Origin: Psychrobacter sp. 1044
Lineage (GTDB): Bacteria > Pseudomonadota > Gammaproteobacteria > Pseudomonadales > Moraxellaceae
Assembly: GCF_904846525.1 (NCBI RefSeq)
Contig: NZ_CAJHAZ010000008.1
Coordinates: 62,001-126,000, forward strand
Length of the DNA stretch: 64,000 nt
Reading direction: 5' to 3'
The notes under the pieces were generated by a model. The model did not search any database, was not told the DNA's origin, and saw only the letters and a program-made list of their open reading frames with translations. Below are positions 26,019-35,002 of the stretch, piece after piece. Position 1 is the stretch's first letter. Every line of letters begins with the position of its first letter. The position numbers were made by a program, and so were the translations under genes.

Positions 26019-26627
26019 ATGTCAGACCTAAAAACATTACAGCAATTGGCAGAAAAACGTCGCTCTATCTATGCATTGAGTAATCAATTGCCAGTATCAA
26101 ATGACGAAATCGTTAATTTAGTTGAGCATGCGGTTTTGCATACGCCATCCGCTTTTAACTCACAATCGACGCGTATCGTGGTGTTATTCGGTGAAGATCA
26201 TAAAAAATTATGGGACATCACTGAAGAGACACTCAAGGTTATCGTCGGCGATGACGAGAAGTTCCAAGGTACTAAAGAAAAAATCGCAGGCTTTAGAGCG
26301 GGTGCGGGTACAGTATTGTTCTTCGAGGACAAAGGCGTCGTGAGAAACATGCAAGAAGCCGCCCCTTTATATGCGGATAAATTCCCAATCTGGGCACATC
26401 AAACCAATGCTATGCATCAGTATATGATTTGGACGGCATTAGCAAGCATTGATGTCGGTGCTAATTTGCAGCACTATAATCCTGTCATCGATCAGAGAGT
26501 TGCTGATGCTTGGGACATCGCTGATGATTGGGAATTAAATGCTCAAATGGTATTCGGCGCTATTGAGCAGCCAGCAGGTGACAAAGCGTTTCAGCCTTTA
26601 GACAAGCGTATGAAAGTATTCGGCTAA
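26019..26627 (+). CDS. Nitroreductase family protein (HBN1-like)
   Basis: A 202-residue FMN-dependent nitroreductase-fold protein. The N-terminal FMN-phosphate contact is KRRSIYALSNQLPVS. The segment HTPSAFNSQSTRIVVLFG (about 41-58) and the late GANLQHYNPVIDQ are typical of the HBN1/YdgI/Frm2 branch, which lacks the classic NfsA/NfsB loops and acts in lipid or oxidative stress signalling in yeast. TGGAGAAAAC precedes the start, the same leader as doxX. It closes the pirin unit and ends at a strong terminator. Substrate unknown; electrophile or quinone reduction inferred from context. Confidence 0.9.
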   Translation: MSDLKTLQQLAEKRRSIYALSNQLPVSNDEIVNLVEHAVLHTPSAFNSQSTRIVVLFGEDHKKLWDITEETLKVIVGDDEKFQGTKEKIAGFRAGAGTVLFFEDKGVVRNMQEAAPLYADKFPIWAHQTNAMHQYMIWTALASIDVGANLQHYNPVIDQRVADAWDIADDWELNAQMVFGAIEQPAGDKAFQPLDKRMKVFG

Positions 26628-26654
26628 TAATTTTTAGCGTTAAAGACCGTATAA

Positions 26655-26703
26655 CCAATGAAACTGCTATGAAAATATCGTAGCGGTTTCATTGGTTTTT
26701 TTA
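26655..26703 (+). terminator. Rho-independent terminator of the nitroreductase gene
   Basis: CCAATGAAACTGCTA pairs with TAGCGGTTTCATTGG (one mismatch) and is followed by seven T. Confidence 0.9.
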
Positions 26704-26797
26704 TAATTATAAACTGGGATAATATGATTTTATAGCAGACTATAACTAATGTAGTAAATCCTACTAGCCCAGTTGTTTAAGATATGCCTATAGAAGA

Positions 26798-26870
26798 ATT
26801 CAAGATCATCGAGCGCTTTAATCGGATGCTTCGGAATTTAAGAAGCGTCGGATTAAGGGTTATCTTGAAT
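26798..26870. repeat. 73-bp imperfect palindrome
   Basis: Outer arms ATTCAAGAT and ATCTTGAAT are perfect. Inner arms CTTTAATCGGATGCTTC and GAAGCGTCGGATTAAGG pair with three mismatches. No T-run follows, so it is not a normal terminator; it may be a small mobile-element relic or an RNA structure. Confidence 0.5.
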
Positions 26871-26950
26871 ACTAGCGTTTATAAATATATTTAATAGCCA
26901 GTTACTGTCAGCAGTCATTAAACTATCTTTATTAGATGAGGTGCTAAGCG

Positions 26951-28348
26951 CTAATGGCTATGTTCATCATCATGCCCAGCTTTCACACCAAACCAAGTCA
27001 CATGAGAGGGTGTGAAATTCAGTGTTATTTTTGACTCGATTTTACCATCATGAGGATCAATCTCGATAATTTGCTGGTTTGAGTCATCCATCATATAAAC
27101 CATTTGCGTGTTTGGGTTAACAATAAATGAGGGAACCGCTTTGCCTTCGATGCCATTAGGGAAAACATTTAATACGGCGGTTTGCTTATAATTTTGTGTA
27201 ACATTAAGGATATACAGCTTGCCGGTATCATCGAGTAGCATTAAATGCTCTCCATGGGCATCAAAATCATAGCTGACAATATGGCGACGGCTGTCTGTGG
27301 TCCAGACAATCGGTGTCATGTTTTTACTGACAGGATCGACACGGTAAGGCTGACCGCAAGCAGTGCCAATGGCATAATTGTGATGGTGGTTAGTGATGAA
27401 TGAGCCAATTCGAGCAGGACTACTGCTTGTACTATCACATCGAATACTGGTTAGGCTGCTGGGATAGGCAATTTTTTCGGCGCTGAATGTGTCTCCGGTT
27501 TGTTTGACGCTTAAAACGCCATCGCTACAAGCAAAGACACTGTAATCTGTGACGCTGCCACTGCCATGCAACCCCATGCATTTTGTCTCAAAGGTTTGGC
27601 TTATATGATAGTGATCACCATGCTGTTCAAATACAGAGAGCGTATCAGCCAGTGAGCTACCAGTTGTTTGATAACGCTGCGAGGCAATCACATAATTGCC
27701 TCTAGGTTCCGCTGTACCGTGCATGCTGGTATTAAGGTTTTGATAATGCAGTGTACCGTCAGCTATACCGGTATCTGTTACAAGTACAAATCCAGCTTCT
27801 TGTACAGGGTTTTCTATGGGATTTCCTGTCGCACCTAAGCCGTCAAAAAACAGCCCTGCTTGCTCACCAAACGTTTGAAAATGTACTGGGCGGGTATAGT
27901 TGAGCTGTAATGGCATTTTTGCCGCATCACGAGCATATGGGTGATCATGATCGCCATGGTTTTCAATCTCAAGCCCACTATGATAAAAATTGACTGTGTT
28001 ATTAGTACGATCCATGATGACGGCGTAATGACCATCTGGACTACTTTGTACGGCATCGGCTTGACCTGTCAAAGGTAGGGTTTGTATCACTTTATCTTGA
28101 GCAAGGCTATAAATGTAAGCTTGACTGCCATCTTTTGCAGTGATGAATAAACGACCTTGTTCCATTTCAGTGCTGACAGTAGATTCATCATCATGGTCAT
28201 GATCGTCTCCATGGTCGTGGTCATGTTCTGAATCTATGATTGGTGTTTTCCTATCATCTGATGACCCGCAGCCGCTAAGTGCTGAAACGGCGATTAAAGA
28301 AGAGAAGGCGAGCGCGATGGCACGGCTTAAGGCATTTGTTTGATTCAT
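26951..28348 (-). CDS. AztD-like zinc-chaperone lipoprotein
   Basis: A 465-residue protein with a signal peptide ending ALSGC, so Cys27 is the likely lipid anchor. A His/Asp-rich stretch (EHDHDHGDDHDHDDES, about 41-56) follows, then a seven-bladed propeller-like body. Further His motifs are ENHGDHDHPY and NHHHNYAIG, and the chain ends HDDEHSH. This matches AztD, the periplasmic zinc metallochaperone first described with the AztABC transporter, but here it is lipid-anchored. It is 87 bp downstream of znuD, without a terminator, and is probably in one Zur-repressed operon with it. It may take zinc from the outer-membrane receptor; that hand-off is inferred. Confidence 0.85.
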   Translation of the reverse strand: MNQTNALSRAIALAFSSLIAVSALSGCGSSDDRKTPIIDSEHDHDHGDDHDHDDESTVSTEMEQGRLFITAKDGSQAYIYSLAQDKVIQTLPLTGQADAVQSSPDGHYAVIMDRTNNTVNFYHSGLEIENHGDHDHPYARDAAKMPLQLNYTRPVHFQTFGEQAGLFFDGLGATGNPIENPVQEAGFVLVTDTGIADGTLHYQNLNTSMHGTAEPRGNYVIASQRYQTTGSSLADTLSVFEQHGDHYHISQTFETKCMGLHGSGSVTDYSVFACSDGVLSVKQTGDTFSAEKIAYPSSLTSIRCDSTSSSPARIGSFITNHHHNYAIGTACGQPYRVDPVSKNMTPIVWTTDSRRHIVSYDFDAHGEHLMLLDDTGKLYILNVTQNYKQTAVLNVFPNGIEGKAVPSFIVNPNTQMVYMMDDSNQQIIEIDPHDGKIESKITLNFTPSHVTWFGVKAGHDDEHSH

Positions 28349-28435
28349 AAAGGACTCCAGTCATAAGTTATGAGGCTTATGACAATTGATTAAGGATTGC
28401 TAGTTACAAGTGACTAATGAAAAGAGAGTAGGCTG

Positions 28436-30775
28436 TTAGAAGTTATAGGTGATACCTGCGTTTAATGAGCGTTCTGGCATTGGCACTTGTTCAGCCAAAT
28501 AAGAGGCATGATTATAAGCAAGCTCGTTCAGAATATTTTCGACTTGAAAAAAAGCGGTGTAATCATGAGCGCTCGAACTGTGATAGACAAGCTTGGCATC
28601 AACCATGTTGTAGCTCGGCGTATTGGTTTCAAAATCAGCAATGTGATCTTGCTCAAAACGATGGTATCCAGACAGCACCAAGTCAAATTGACCAAATTGA
28701 GAGGTAATATCACCACCAATACGGGGCGCTACCAATCTAGGTGCGTACTTCCGTGTAAGGCTTGTATCATCTAGCGTTATCAGCGCAATATCGGCAAAGC
28801 TGCCAATACTAATATTGTCATTAAGATAATAGCGTGATTGAATTTCACCACCATAATGCTTGGCATCGCTTTGGACATAATCCACTAAACGGAAACCAGC
28901 AGACTCTCCTTCAGTGGCAATGTCTTGAGTTTTGGCATAAATATAATTTGTACTGTCGTTATAAAAGACAGAAATACTACTATCAAAACGATTGCCATTG
29001 TCGTAACGCAAAGTGAGCTCTACGCCATCAGTAGATTCTTCTTCTAATTGCCCATTGCCACGCTCCCAAGTATTGGTTGCAAGATGGGCGCCATTAGAAA
29101 ATAACTCTTGTGGAGAAGGCAATCTTTCAGAATGACTGATTCTGGCTGACAACTGCGTATTAGGCGTAAGATATTTGCCACCTTCTAAACTGACAGACGT
29201 TCCGGCATGTGTTTTTTCGATGTTATTGTCGTTATCTATTAGATTTTGAAAATCTTGACGACCGCCAAACTCAATATACCAAGGACTTTTGCCTTGTTTT
29301 CTTAAAATACTAGACGTATCGAGGGGAGCGTAGTTCGTCGTCTCACCATGATTATGACCAGCATGGGCATCACTTGCAGATAATGGTTGTCCTGCAAATT
29401 TATCAGCATTCTGTATTTTTGCGCCAAAATAATCAGGCGTGAGTCGTTCAATGAAGAATAAACCGACTTGTGTACGATCGGTTTGCGGCAAATAACCTTC
29501 TAGCCCAACAGCAGAAAACCGGCTGTTTGTGTAATCTAGACCGACCACACCTTTCATAAAGCCTAGATTGCCTGTTTTATACGTGCTATGTGTGGCTTGA
29601 GCTTGAGCACTAATGGCTTTGTTTTCAAAAGTTGTGCCCACCGCACCTTCATCTATTTCATCGTGACGATAATCGGTATAGCTGAGTTTCGTATTGATGC
29701 TATCGACGCCTATCATGGGTAATTTTCGCTCTGCATGGAGCTGATAGACGTTTGACGTCATATCGACATAGGGCGCTTCACCATGATCGTGGTCATGTTC
29801 GTGATCCGCCTCACAGCTCAGTTGGTTGGTCAGTACGCTATCAGGTGAGCATTCATTATGCACATGAAAGGGCAAGCCATATTCTGAAGACAGGCGCTGA
29901 TATGATGCACCGATATAGCCCATATCAGTCACATAAGACAAGCCGATGCTACCGTTATCTTGCGTGTACCAACTGTTGGCAATCTCATCGGTATCTAAGT
30001 GTGGCACTTGGATATTGCCTTTATCCGTCTTTTGGTAATACCCACTCCATAGCCAGTTTTCACCGATACTGCCATTGAGTTCTGCATAACCTAAATAACC
30101 GTCTGTGGCTTGTTGACCAATCAATGCCAATTTTCCGCTGATGTTGTTTTTAGGCTTTTCTTTAGGAATAGTGTCATTAACAATATTGACCACACCACCG
30201 ATAGCACCGCCACCATACATCAACGCTGACGTGCCTTTGATTACTTCAACTTGTTTGGCACCTAGGACAGGTACCGCCACTTGATGGTCTGGTGAGATTT
30301 GTGACGCATCTTGTACGCTCAAACCATTTTGCATGACTTGGACACGCGGTGCGCTTTGCCCTCGAATAATTGGTCGGCTTGCGCCTTGCCCAAAACTATC
30401 AGTAGACACGCCAACTTCATTTGCTAGTGCATCACCAAGCGTACTGCTTGTCTGAGTAGTGAGCGCATCGCCAGTAACAATACTGGTTGCGGTTGCCATT
30501 TCATTCGCTTGTGGCAATAAAGGGTTAGACGTCACCACTATGGTGTCTAGAGTCACCGAAGGGTGGGTCGTATCAGGAGAGTTTAGGTGAAAAGATGAGG
30601 ATGTCATAGGTTTGATATCTACCATCGTATCCTTCGCATTTACTGACAAACTTGCCATACCTAAAGCTGTCGTTACTGAGAATACAGTCGTTACCCGGCG
30701 AATACTAAAATTAACTGAAGATACAGAAGTATAATCAGGTTCTCTTAATCTGTTGATATGAAAAATTGGAGACAT
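28436..30775 (-). CDS. znuD: ZnuD-type TonB-dependent zinc receptor
   Basis: A TonB-dependent outer-membrane receptor of about 779 residues from this start. It has a signal region ending SLSVNA, TonB-box-like TLDTIVVTSNP, a plug with GASRPIIRGQSAPRVQVMQNG (shown in part as SRPIIRGQSAPRVQVMQNG), and a barrel ending LNAGITYNF. His/Asp-rich extracellular loops, with paired Cys around NQLSCEADHEHDHDHG and a second AHAGHNHGETTN, are diagnostic of ZnuD and bind zinc. The frame is open to 30865, but that part runs through a Zur operator and has only a TTG start; I place the start at ATG 30775. A downstream start near the signal peptide is possible. It heads an operon with the AztD-like gene. Confidence 0.9.
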   Translation of the reverse strand: MSPIFHINRLREPDYTSVSSVNFSIRRVTTVFSVTTALGMASLSVNAKDTMVDIKPMTSSSFHLNSPDTTHPSVTLDTIVVTSNPLLPQANEMATATSIVTGDALTTQTSSTLGDALANEVGVSTDSFGQGASRPIIRGQSAPRVQVMQNGLSVQDASQISPDHQVAVPVLGAKQVEVIKGTSALMYGGGAIGGVVNIVNDTIPKEKPKNNISGKLALIGQQATDGYLGYAELNGSIGENWLWSGYYQKTDKGNIQVPHLDTDEIANSWYTQDNGSIGLSYVTDMGYIGASYQRLSSEYGLPFHVHNECSPDSVLTNQLSCEADHEHDHDHGEAPYVDMTSNVYQLHAERKLPMIGVDSINTKLSYTDYRHDEIDEGAVGTTFENKAISAQAQATHSTYKTGNLGFMKGVVGLDYTNSRFSAVGLEGYLPQTDRTQVGLFFIERLTPDYFGAKIQNADKFAGQPLSASDAHAGHNHGETTNYAPLDTSSILRKQGKSPWYIEFGGRQDFQNLIDNDNNIEKTHAGTSVSLEGGKYLTPNTQLSARISHSERLPSPQELFSNGAHLATNTWERGNGQLEEESTDGVELTLRYDNGNRFDSSISVFYNDSTNYIYAKTQDIATEGESAGFRLVDYVQSDAKHYGGEIQSRYYLNDNISIGSFADIALITLDDTSLTRKYAPRLVAPRIGGDITSQFGQFDLVLSGYHRFEQDHIADFETNTPSYNMVDAKLVYHSSSAHDYTAFFQVENILNELAYNHASYLAEQVPMPERSLNAGITYNF

Positions 30776-30834
30776 GAGATTACCAAAATAAGAAGTTATA
30801 TAGGGATAAATAACGATAAGAGTAAATATTTTCG

Positions 30835-30855
30835 TTATGTTATAATATAACATAA
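30835..30855. promoter_or_regulatory. Perfect Zur-type operator upstream of znuD
   Basis: Arms TTATGTTATA and TATAACATAA are exactly complementary around one central A, 21 bp in all. This matches the Zur-box core TGTTATA-N-TATAACA. It contains a TATAAT that could be the -10 element, so Zur bound with zinc would block the promoter. Confidence 0.88.
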
Positions 30856-31541
30856 AGATATACAAACTTTATATTTCAGCAAGGTGTGCATATTAGCTAC
30901 GCTTACACGAGGTAACTTCAATATTTGACTTTCTTTGTGAGTGATAAATGTGACGGTCATTCAATGAATGTGTTAGTACTGAAATAATAATGAGTATGTC
31001 GAAAGTTAGAAAAATGAATGTGTTAAGAACTATGGTTCATGAGAATATCAATCATAAAAAGCCTTATAGATCTCTGGTCAATGAATTGACACGTCTGAAA
31101 TATAGAGCATTTTGTAAGCCAGTCTCTGAAGAAACAAGAAATAAAAAATAAGAACGGTAGGCAATAAATCAACAATAGATCGTCTGGTCTAATGACAGTT
31201 TGCAGGAATTTAGCACCAGAGTTTAGGATTTCATATGGCTGAAGGTGTTATATTTTGGAATTTTAAAACCAACTTTGAGTGATAACTTGAATAAAAAATA
31301 GCTAGTTTAGCTTTAACGACAGTTGCTAAGAGCAAACGTTATATGAGGGGACAGGCTTTAGAGTAGGTTTGTCTTTATTTACGAATGCTACTCTATACAT
31401 TTGGCACAATTGAATAGAGAGAAAGTAGGTAAGTGAAGTGATACTAGTAATCTAGGTTTTTTGGATAATCGCAGTTGTATTTGTTAATCAGTTCAATATT
31501 ATTTGAGTGACCTAATCACCTAATAGAATCAGCTCTATTGC
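30856..31541. other. Intergenic stretch of about 690 bp between znuD and the MerR gene
   Basis: Apart from the znuD promoter region and a doubtful 51-codon frame (30996-31151) it holds no recognised gene. A 12-bp direct repeat ATGAATGTGTTA occurs at 30964 and 31014. No RNA gene or transposon end is evident. Confidence 0.35.
30996..31151 (+). CDS. Doubtful 51-residue basic peptide
   Basis: The frame begins MSKVRKMNVLRTMVHENINH and ends SEETRNKK then stop. It is basic and soluble-looking, with reasonably coding-like composition. No strong ribosome site, no recognised family. It may be chance or the relic of a larger gene. Confidence 0.18.
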   Translation: MSKVRKMNVLRTMVHENINHKKPYRSLVNELTRLKYRAFCKPVSEETRNKK

Positions 31542-31952
31542 TTATTTATGCAAAGTGTTACCTTTAATAGCGCCAGTGGCTGCTAGATTCATTAGACGTC
31601 GAAACCTCGGATACTCCAAGTGGCTAGGCGCTGTGTAAATTGCCGTATGTTGTAGCCCATCACGGATAGCGACTAATTTTTGAATCATTTCATCCAGTTC
31701 AGAGGCTTTATTCAGCAACAAATCTCGATCAACATCTAGAGTTTTTTCAGACCCTAATATCCCAGTAATTTCATCCAGTGAAAACCCTGCAACACGTCCT
31801 AAAGCAATCAAGGACATAAGCTCTAATACATCTTCGCTGAAAACTCGGCGGATACCTTGCCGACCAACAGAGCGAATTAGGCATTTTTTCTCATAAAATC
31901 GTAACGTTGAAGCAGGAATACCAGACTGTTTAGCAACCTGCGAAATATCCAT
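31542..31952 (-). CDS. MerR family transcriptional regulator
   Basis: A 136-residue MerR-type regulator. The winged helix-turn-helix opens MDISQVAKQSGIPASTLRFYEKKCLI, given here only as DISQVAKQSGIPASTLRFYE, followed by the RRVFSEDVLELMSLI wing and a dimerisation coiled coil (about 75-105). I place the start at 31952 because AGAGGG lies just before it; the ten extra codons upstream have no support. The C-terminal domain lacks the Cys pairs of metal-sensing MerR or SoxR types, so the signal is unknown. It diverges from the broken DUF2938 gene; in intact loci this pairing would suggest it regulates that gene. Confidence 0.85.
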   Translation of the reverse strand: MDISQVAKQSGIPASTLRFYEKKCLIRSVGRQGIRRVFSEDVLELMSLIALGRVAGFSLDEITGILGSEKTLDVDRDLLLNKASELDEMIQKLVAIRDGLQHTAIYTAPSHLEYPRFRRLMNLAATGAIKGNTLHK

Positions 31953-32019
31953 AATGCCCTCTGGACTTAAAATTGTATGCAATCATCACATTGATACTGA
32001 AACCAGTAAGAGAGTCATC

Positions 32020-32245
32020 ATGGATAACGTCGTTTTTATAATATTAATCGGTATTGGTGCTACCGCTGTGATGGACTTATGATCATTACTCAGGAAGTAT
32101 TTATTTAATATTCTACCGCGCAACTGGAGAATGGTGAGGCGTTGGATTGCTTACATGGATCAAGGGCGGTTTCGTCATGACGCTACTGCAAAATCTAATA
32201 CTATTCATGGTGATCTTTTTATTGGGTGGACAGCCCACATATTAC
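32020..32245 (+). pseudogene. Broken DUF2938 membrane protein gene
   Basis: Reading from ATG 32020 gives MDNVVFIILIGIGATAVMDL, then TGA (32080-32082), and the same frame continues SLLRKYLFNILPRNWRMVRR and GRFRHDATAKSNTIHGDLFIGWTAH. This is the N-terminal half of a DUF2938 membrane protein (usually about 160 residues), with one nonsense codon, probably Trp TGG to TGA. The rest of the gene is missing: sequence similarity ends where the tRNA terminator begins. It therefore carries two independent lesions. Confidence 0.8.
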
Positions 32246-32249
32246 AGAC

Positions 32250-32282
32250 AAAAAAAGCCCCAATCGTGAGATTGGGGCTTTC
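32250..32282 (-). terminator. Terminator of tRNA-Val
   Basis: On the minus strand AAGCCCCAATCTC-loop-GATTGGGGCTT followed by T7, directly after the tRNA. Confidence 0.88.
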
Positions 32283-32290
32283 TAAATATT

Positions 32291-32367
<77 letters not shown>

Positions 32368-32673
32368 ATTTAGGTTGAGTATTTTATCAAGTTTTTGAGA
32401 CTTTGCAAGCTTTATTTCTAATAAATTTTTTTATTAGCATAATAATGATTATCACACTTTATATTGAATGACTTTTAATGTTTTTTTATGTAGTTATATT
32501 AAATAGTGATTGAAATTGGTTTATTTTTTATTGTCAGTAGAACTACAAATCCTAATAGCTAGGCAGTATATAACTGGTATCATTCTCAAAATAAAGTGAG
32601 GATTATGATAATAGTTTCACAGTACTCATAGTTCAAAAAAATTATATCAAAATAGAATGTTGAGGAGAGTGAT
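32368..32673. other. 306-bp gap between tRNA-Val and the GST-like gene, with a Fur-like box
   Basis: Holds the tRNA promoter, a Fur-like box (32440-32454), and a tiny frame with a good ribosome site (GTGAGG before ATG 32605, MIIVSQYS then stop at 32631). The latter could be a leader peptide or the start of a deleted Fur-regulated gene. Confidence 0.4.
32440..32454. promoter_or_regulatory. Near-consensus Fur box
   Basis: TAATAATGATTATCA matches the 7-1-7 Fur consensus TGATAATNATTATCA at all informative positions but one. It lies 220 bp before the GST-like gene. Confidence 0.5.
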
Positions 32674-33651
32674 ATGGGTTTATTGGTTGATGGTCAATGG
32701 CAAGACAAATGGTATGACACAGAGGCGAGCGGTGGACGCTTTGAGCGAGAAGATGCCGGTTTTAGAAATTGGGTCACGGTCGATGGCAGCGCAGGCCCAT
32801 CAGGTGTTGGCGGTTTTAAAGCCGAAGCTGATCGCTATCATTTATATATCTCGCTTGCATGTCCTTGGGCACATCGTACCATTATTTACCGTCAGCTAAA
32901 GGGTTTGCAAGACCTGATTTCGCTGTCAGTGGTGCATCCATTTATGGGCGATAAGGGCTGGACGTTTGCAGAGGGCGATGGCGTGATTGCTGATCCTATC
33001 GTAAATGCTAATTACTTATATGAGATTTATACGGCGGCAAAGCCTGACTATACAGGACGGGTGACGGTGCCAGTATTATGGGACAAAAAAACCAATACCA
33101 TCGTCAGTAATGAGTCCTCTGAGATCATTCGTATGTTTAACTCAGCTTTTGATGAGGTTGGGGCACTAGCAGGTAATTTTTTACCAACCGAGTTATTAGC
33201 AGAAATTAATGCAGTTAATGAGCTGGTTTATTCTGCGGTTAATAATGGCGTTTATAAAGCAGGATTTTCAACCACACAAGAGGCTTACGAAGAAGCAGTG
33301 ACGGAGCTATTCGATGCATTAGAGACGCTAGAGGCACGTTTGACAGACCAGCGTTATTTGCTAGGTAATACGATAACTGAGGCGGACTGGCGCTTCTTTA
33401 CTACGCTGGTGCGTTTTGATGCGGTATATGTCGGACACTTTAAATGTAATATTCGCCGTATTGTTGATTATCCCAATCTTTGGGGTTATTTGCGTGATTT
33501 ATATCAAGTGCCAGGTATTGCAGAGACGGTAAGCATCGAGCATATTAAGCAGCATTATTATACTAGCCATGCCAATATCAATCCCACGCGTATCATTCCT
33601 GTTGGTCCAGTGCTTGATTTTAATGAGCCACACGAGCGTAAACGTTTATAA
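32674..33651 (+). CDS. yqjG: Glutathionyl-hydroquinone reductase, xi-class GST (YqjG)
   Basis: A 325-residue cytoplasmic xi-class glutathione transferase that removes glutathione from glutathionyl-hydroquinones. The catalytic Cys63 lies in SLACPWAHRT. The N-terminal thioredoxin-like domain also shows VTVPVLWDKKTNTIVSNESS, and the helical domain contains ITEADWRFFTTLVRFDAVY. Length and both signatures match YqjG/EcmB proteins. GAGGAGAG at good spacing fixes the start. It is convergent with hemB and functionally akin to the quinone-detoxifying genes at 20,700-26,600. A Fur-like box lies upstream, but whether it acts on this gene is unclear. Confidence 0.93.
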   Translation: MGLLVDGQWQDKWYDTEASGGRFEREDAGFRNWVTVDGSAGPSGVGGFKAEADRYHLYISLACPWAHRTIIYRQLKGLQDLISLSVVHPFMGDKGWTFAEGDGVIADPIVNANYLYEIYTAAKPDYTGRVTVPVLWDKKTNTIVSNESSEIIRMFNSAFDEVGALAGNFLPTELLAEINAVNELVYSAVNNGVYKAGFSTTQEAYEEAVTELFDALETLEARLTDQRYLLGNTITEADWRFFTTLVRFDAVYVGHFKCNIRRIVDYPNLWGYLRDLYQVPGIAETVSIEHIKQHYYTSHANINPTRIIPVGPVLDFNEPHERKRL

Positions 33652-33681
33652 GTTTTATTGAGATGTTAAAATAAGATAATA

Positions 33682-33718
33682 AAAATCGCGCCAGCTGATT
33701 AATCACAGTTGGCGCGAT
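33682..33718 (-). terminator. Terminator of hemB
   Basis: ATCGCGCCA and TGGCGCGAT form a GC-rich stem. On the minus strand it is followed by TTTTTATT. It lies between convergent genes. Confidence 0.75.
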
Positions 33719-33755
33719 AGATTGATGGTATAAATAAAAAGCTGCTTAATTTATA

Positions 33756-34772
<1,017 letters not shown>

Positions 34773-34916
34773 TCATTAGATTTTAGTCATTGTTATTTAT
34801 CAGCTTGATTAAATAAGCTGTTTTGAAGCATATTTTTTTATAGAACGGACATTAATAAGTGGATAAAAGTATGTGTAAGCTAATTTGTCTACTATAACTA
34901 AAAGCGCCTTACAAAA

Positions 34917-34950
34917 GCAAAAAGCCCTACCAAGTCGGTAGGGCTTTTTG
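34917..34950. terminator. Terminator of the RND efflux operon
   Basis: AAAAAGCCCTACC-loop-GGTAGGGCTTTTT with tracts on both sides. It lies after the outer-membrane channel gene on the minus strand. Confidence 0.85.
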
Positions 34951-35002
34951 TACTTATCGACTATCAATGTGAAGGAAATTACCTCACACTATTTATGAGT
35001 GC

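Larger units (their letters stand above)
26628..26950. other. 323-bp gap with terminator and a long imperfect palindrome
   Basis: It contains the nitroreductase terminator (26655-26703) and a 73-bp imperfect palindrome (26798-26870). No gene; a 36-codon open frame through the palindrome has no start signal. Confidence 0.5.

Noticed and set aside
30776..30865. N-terminal extension of znuD to TTG 30865
   Set aside because: The extension encodes the Zur palindrome and has no ribosome site; the signal peptide lies downstream.
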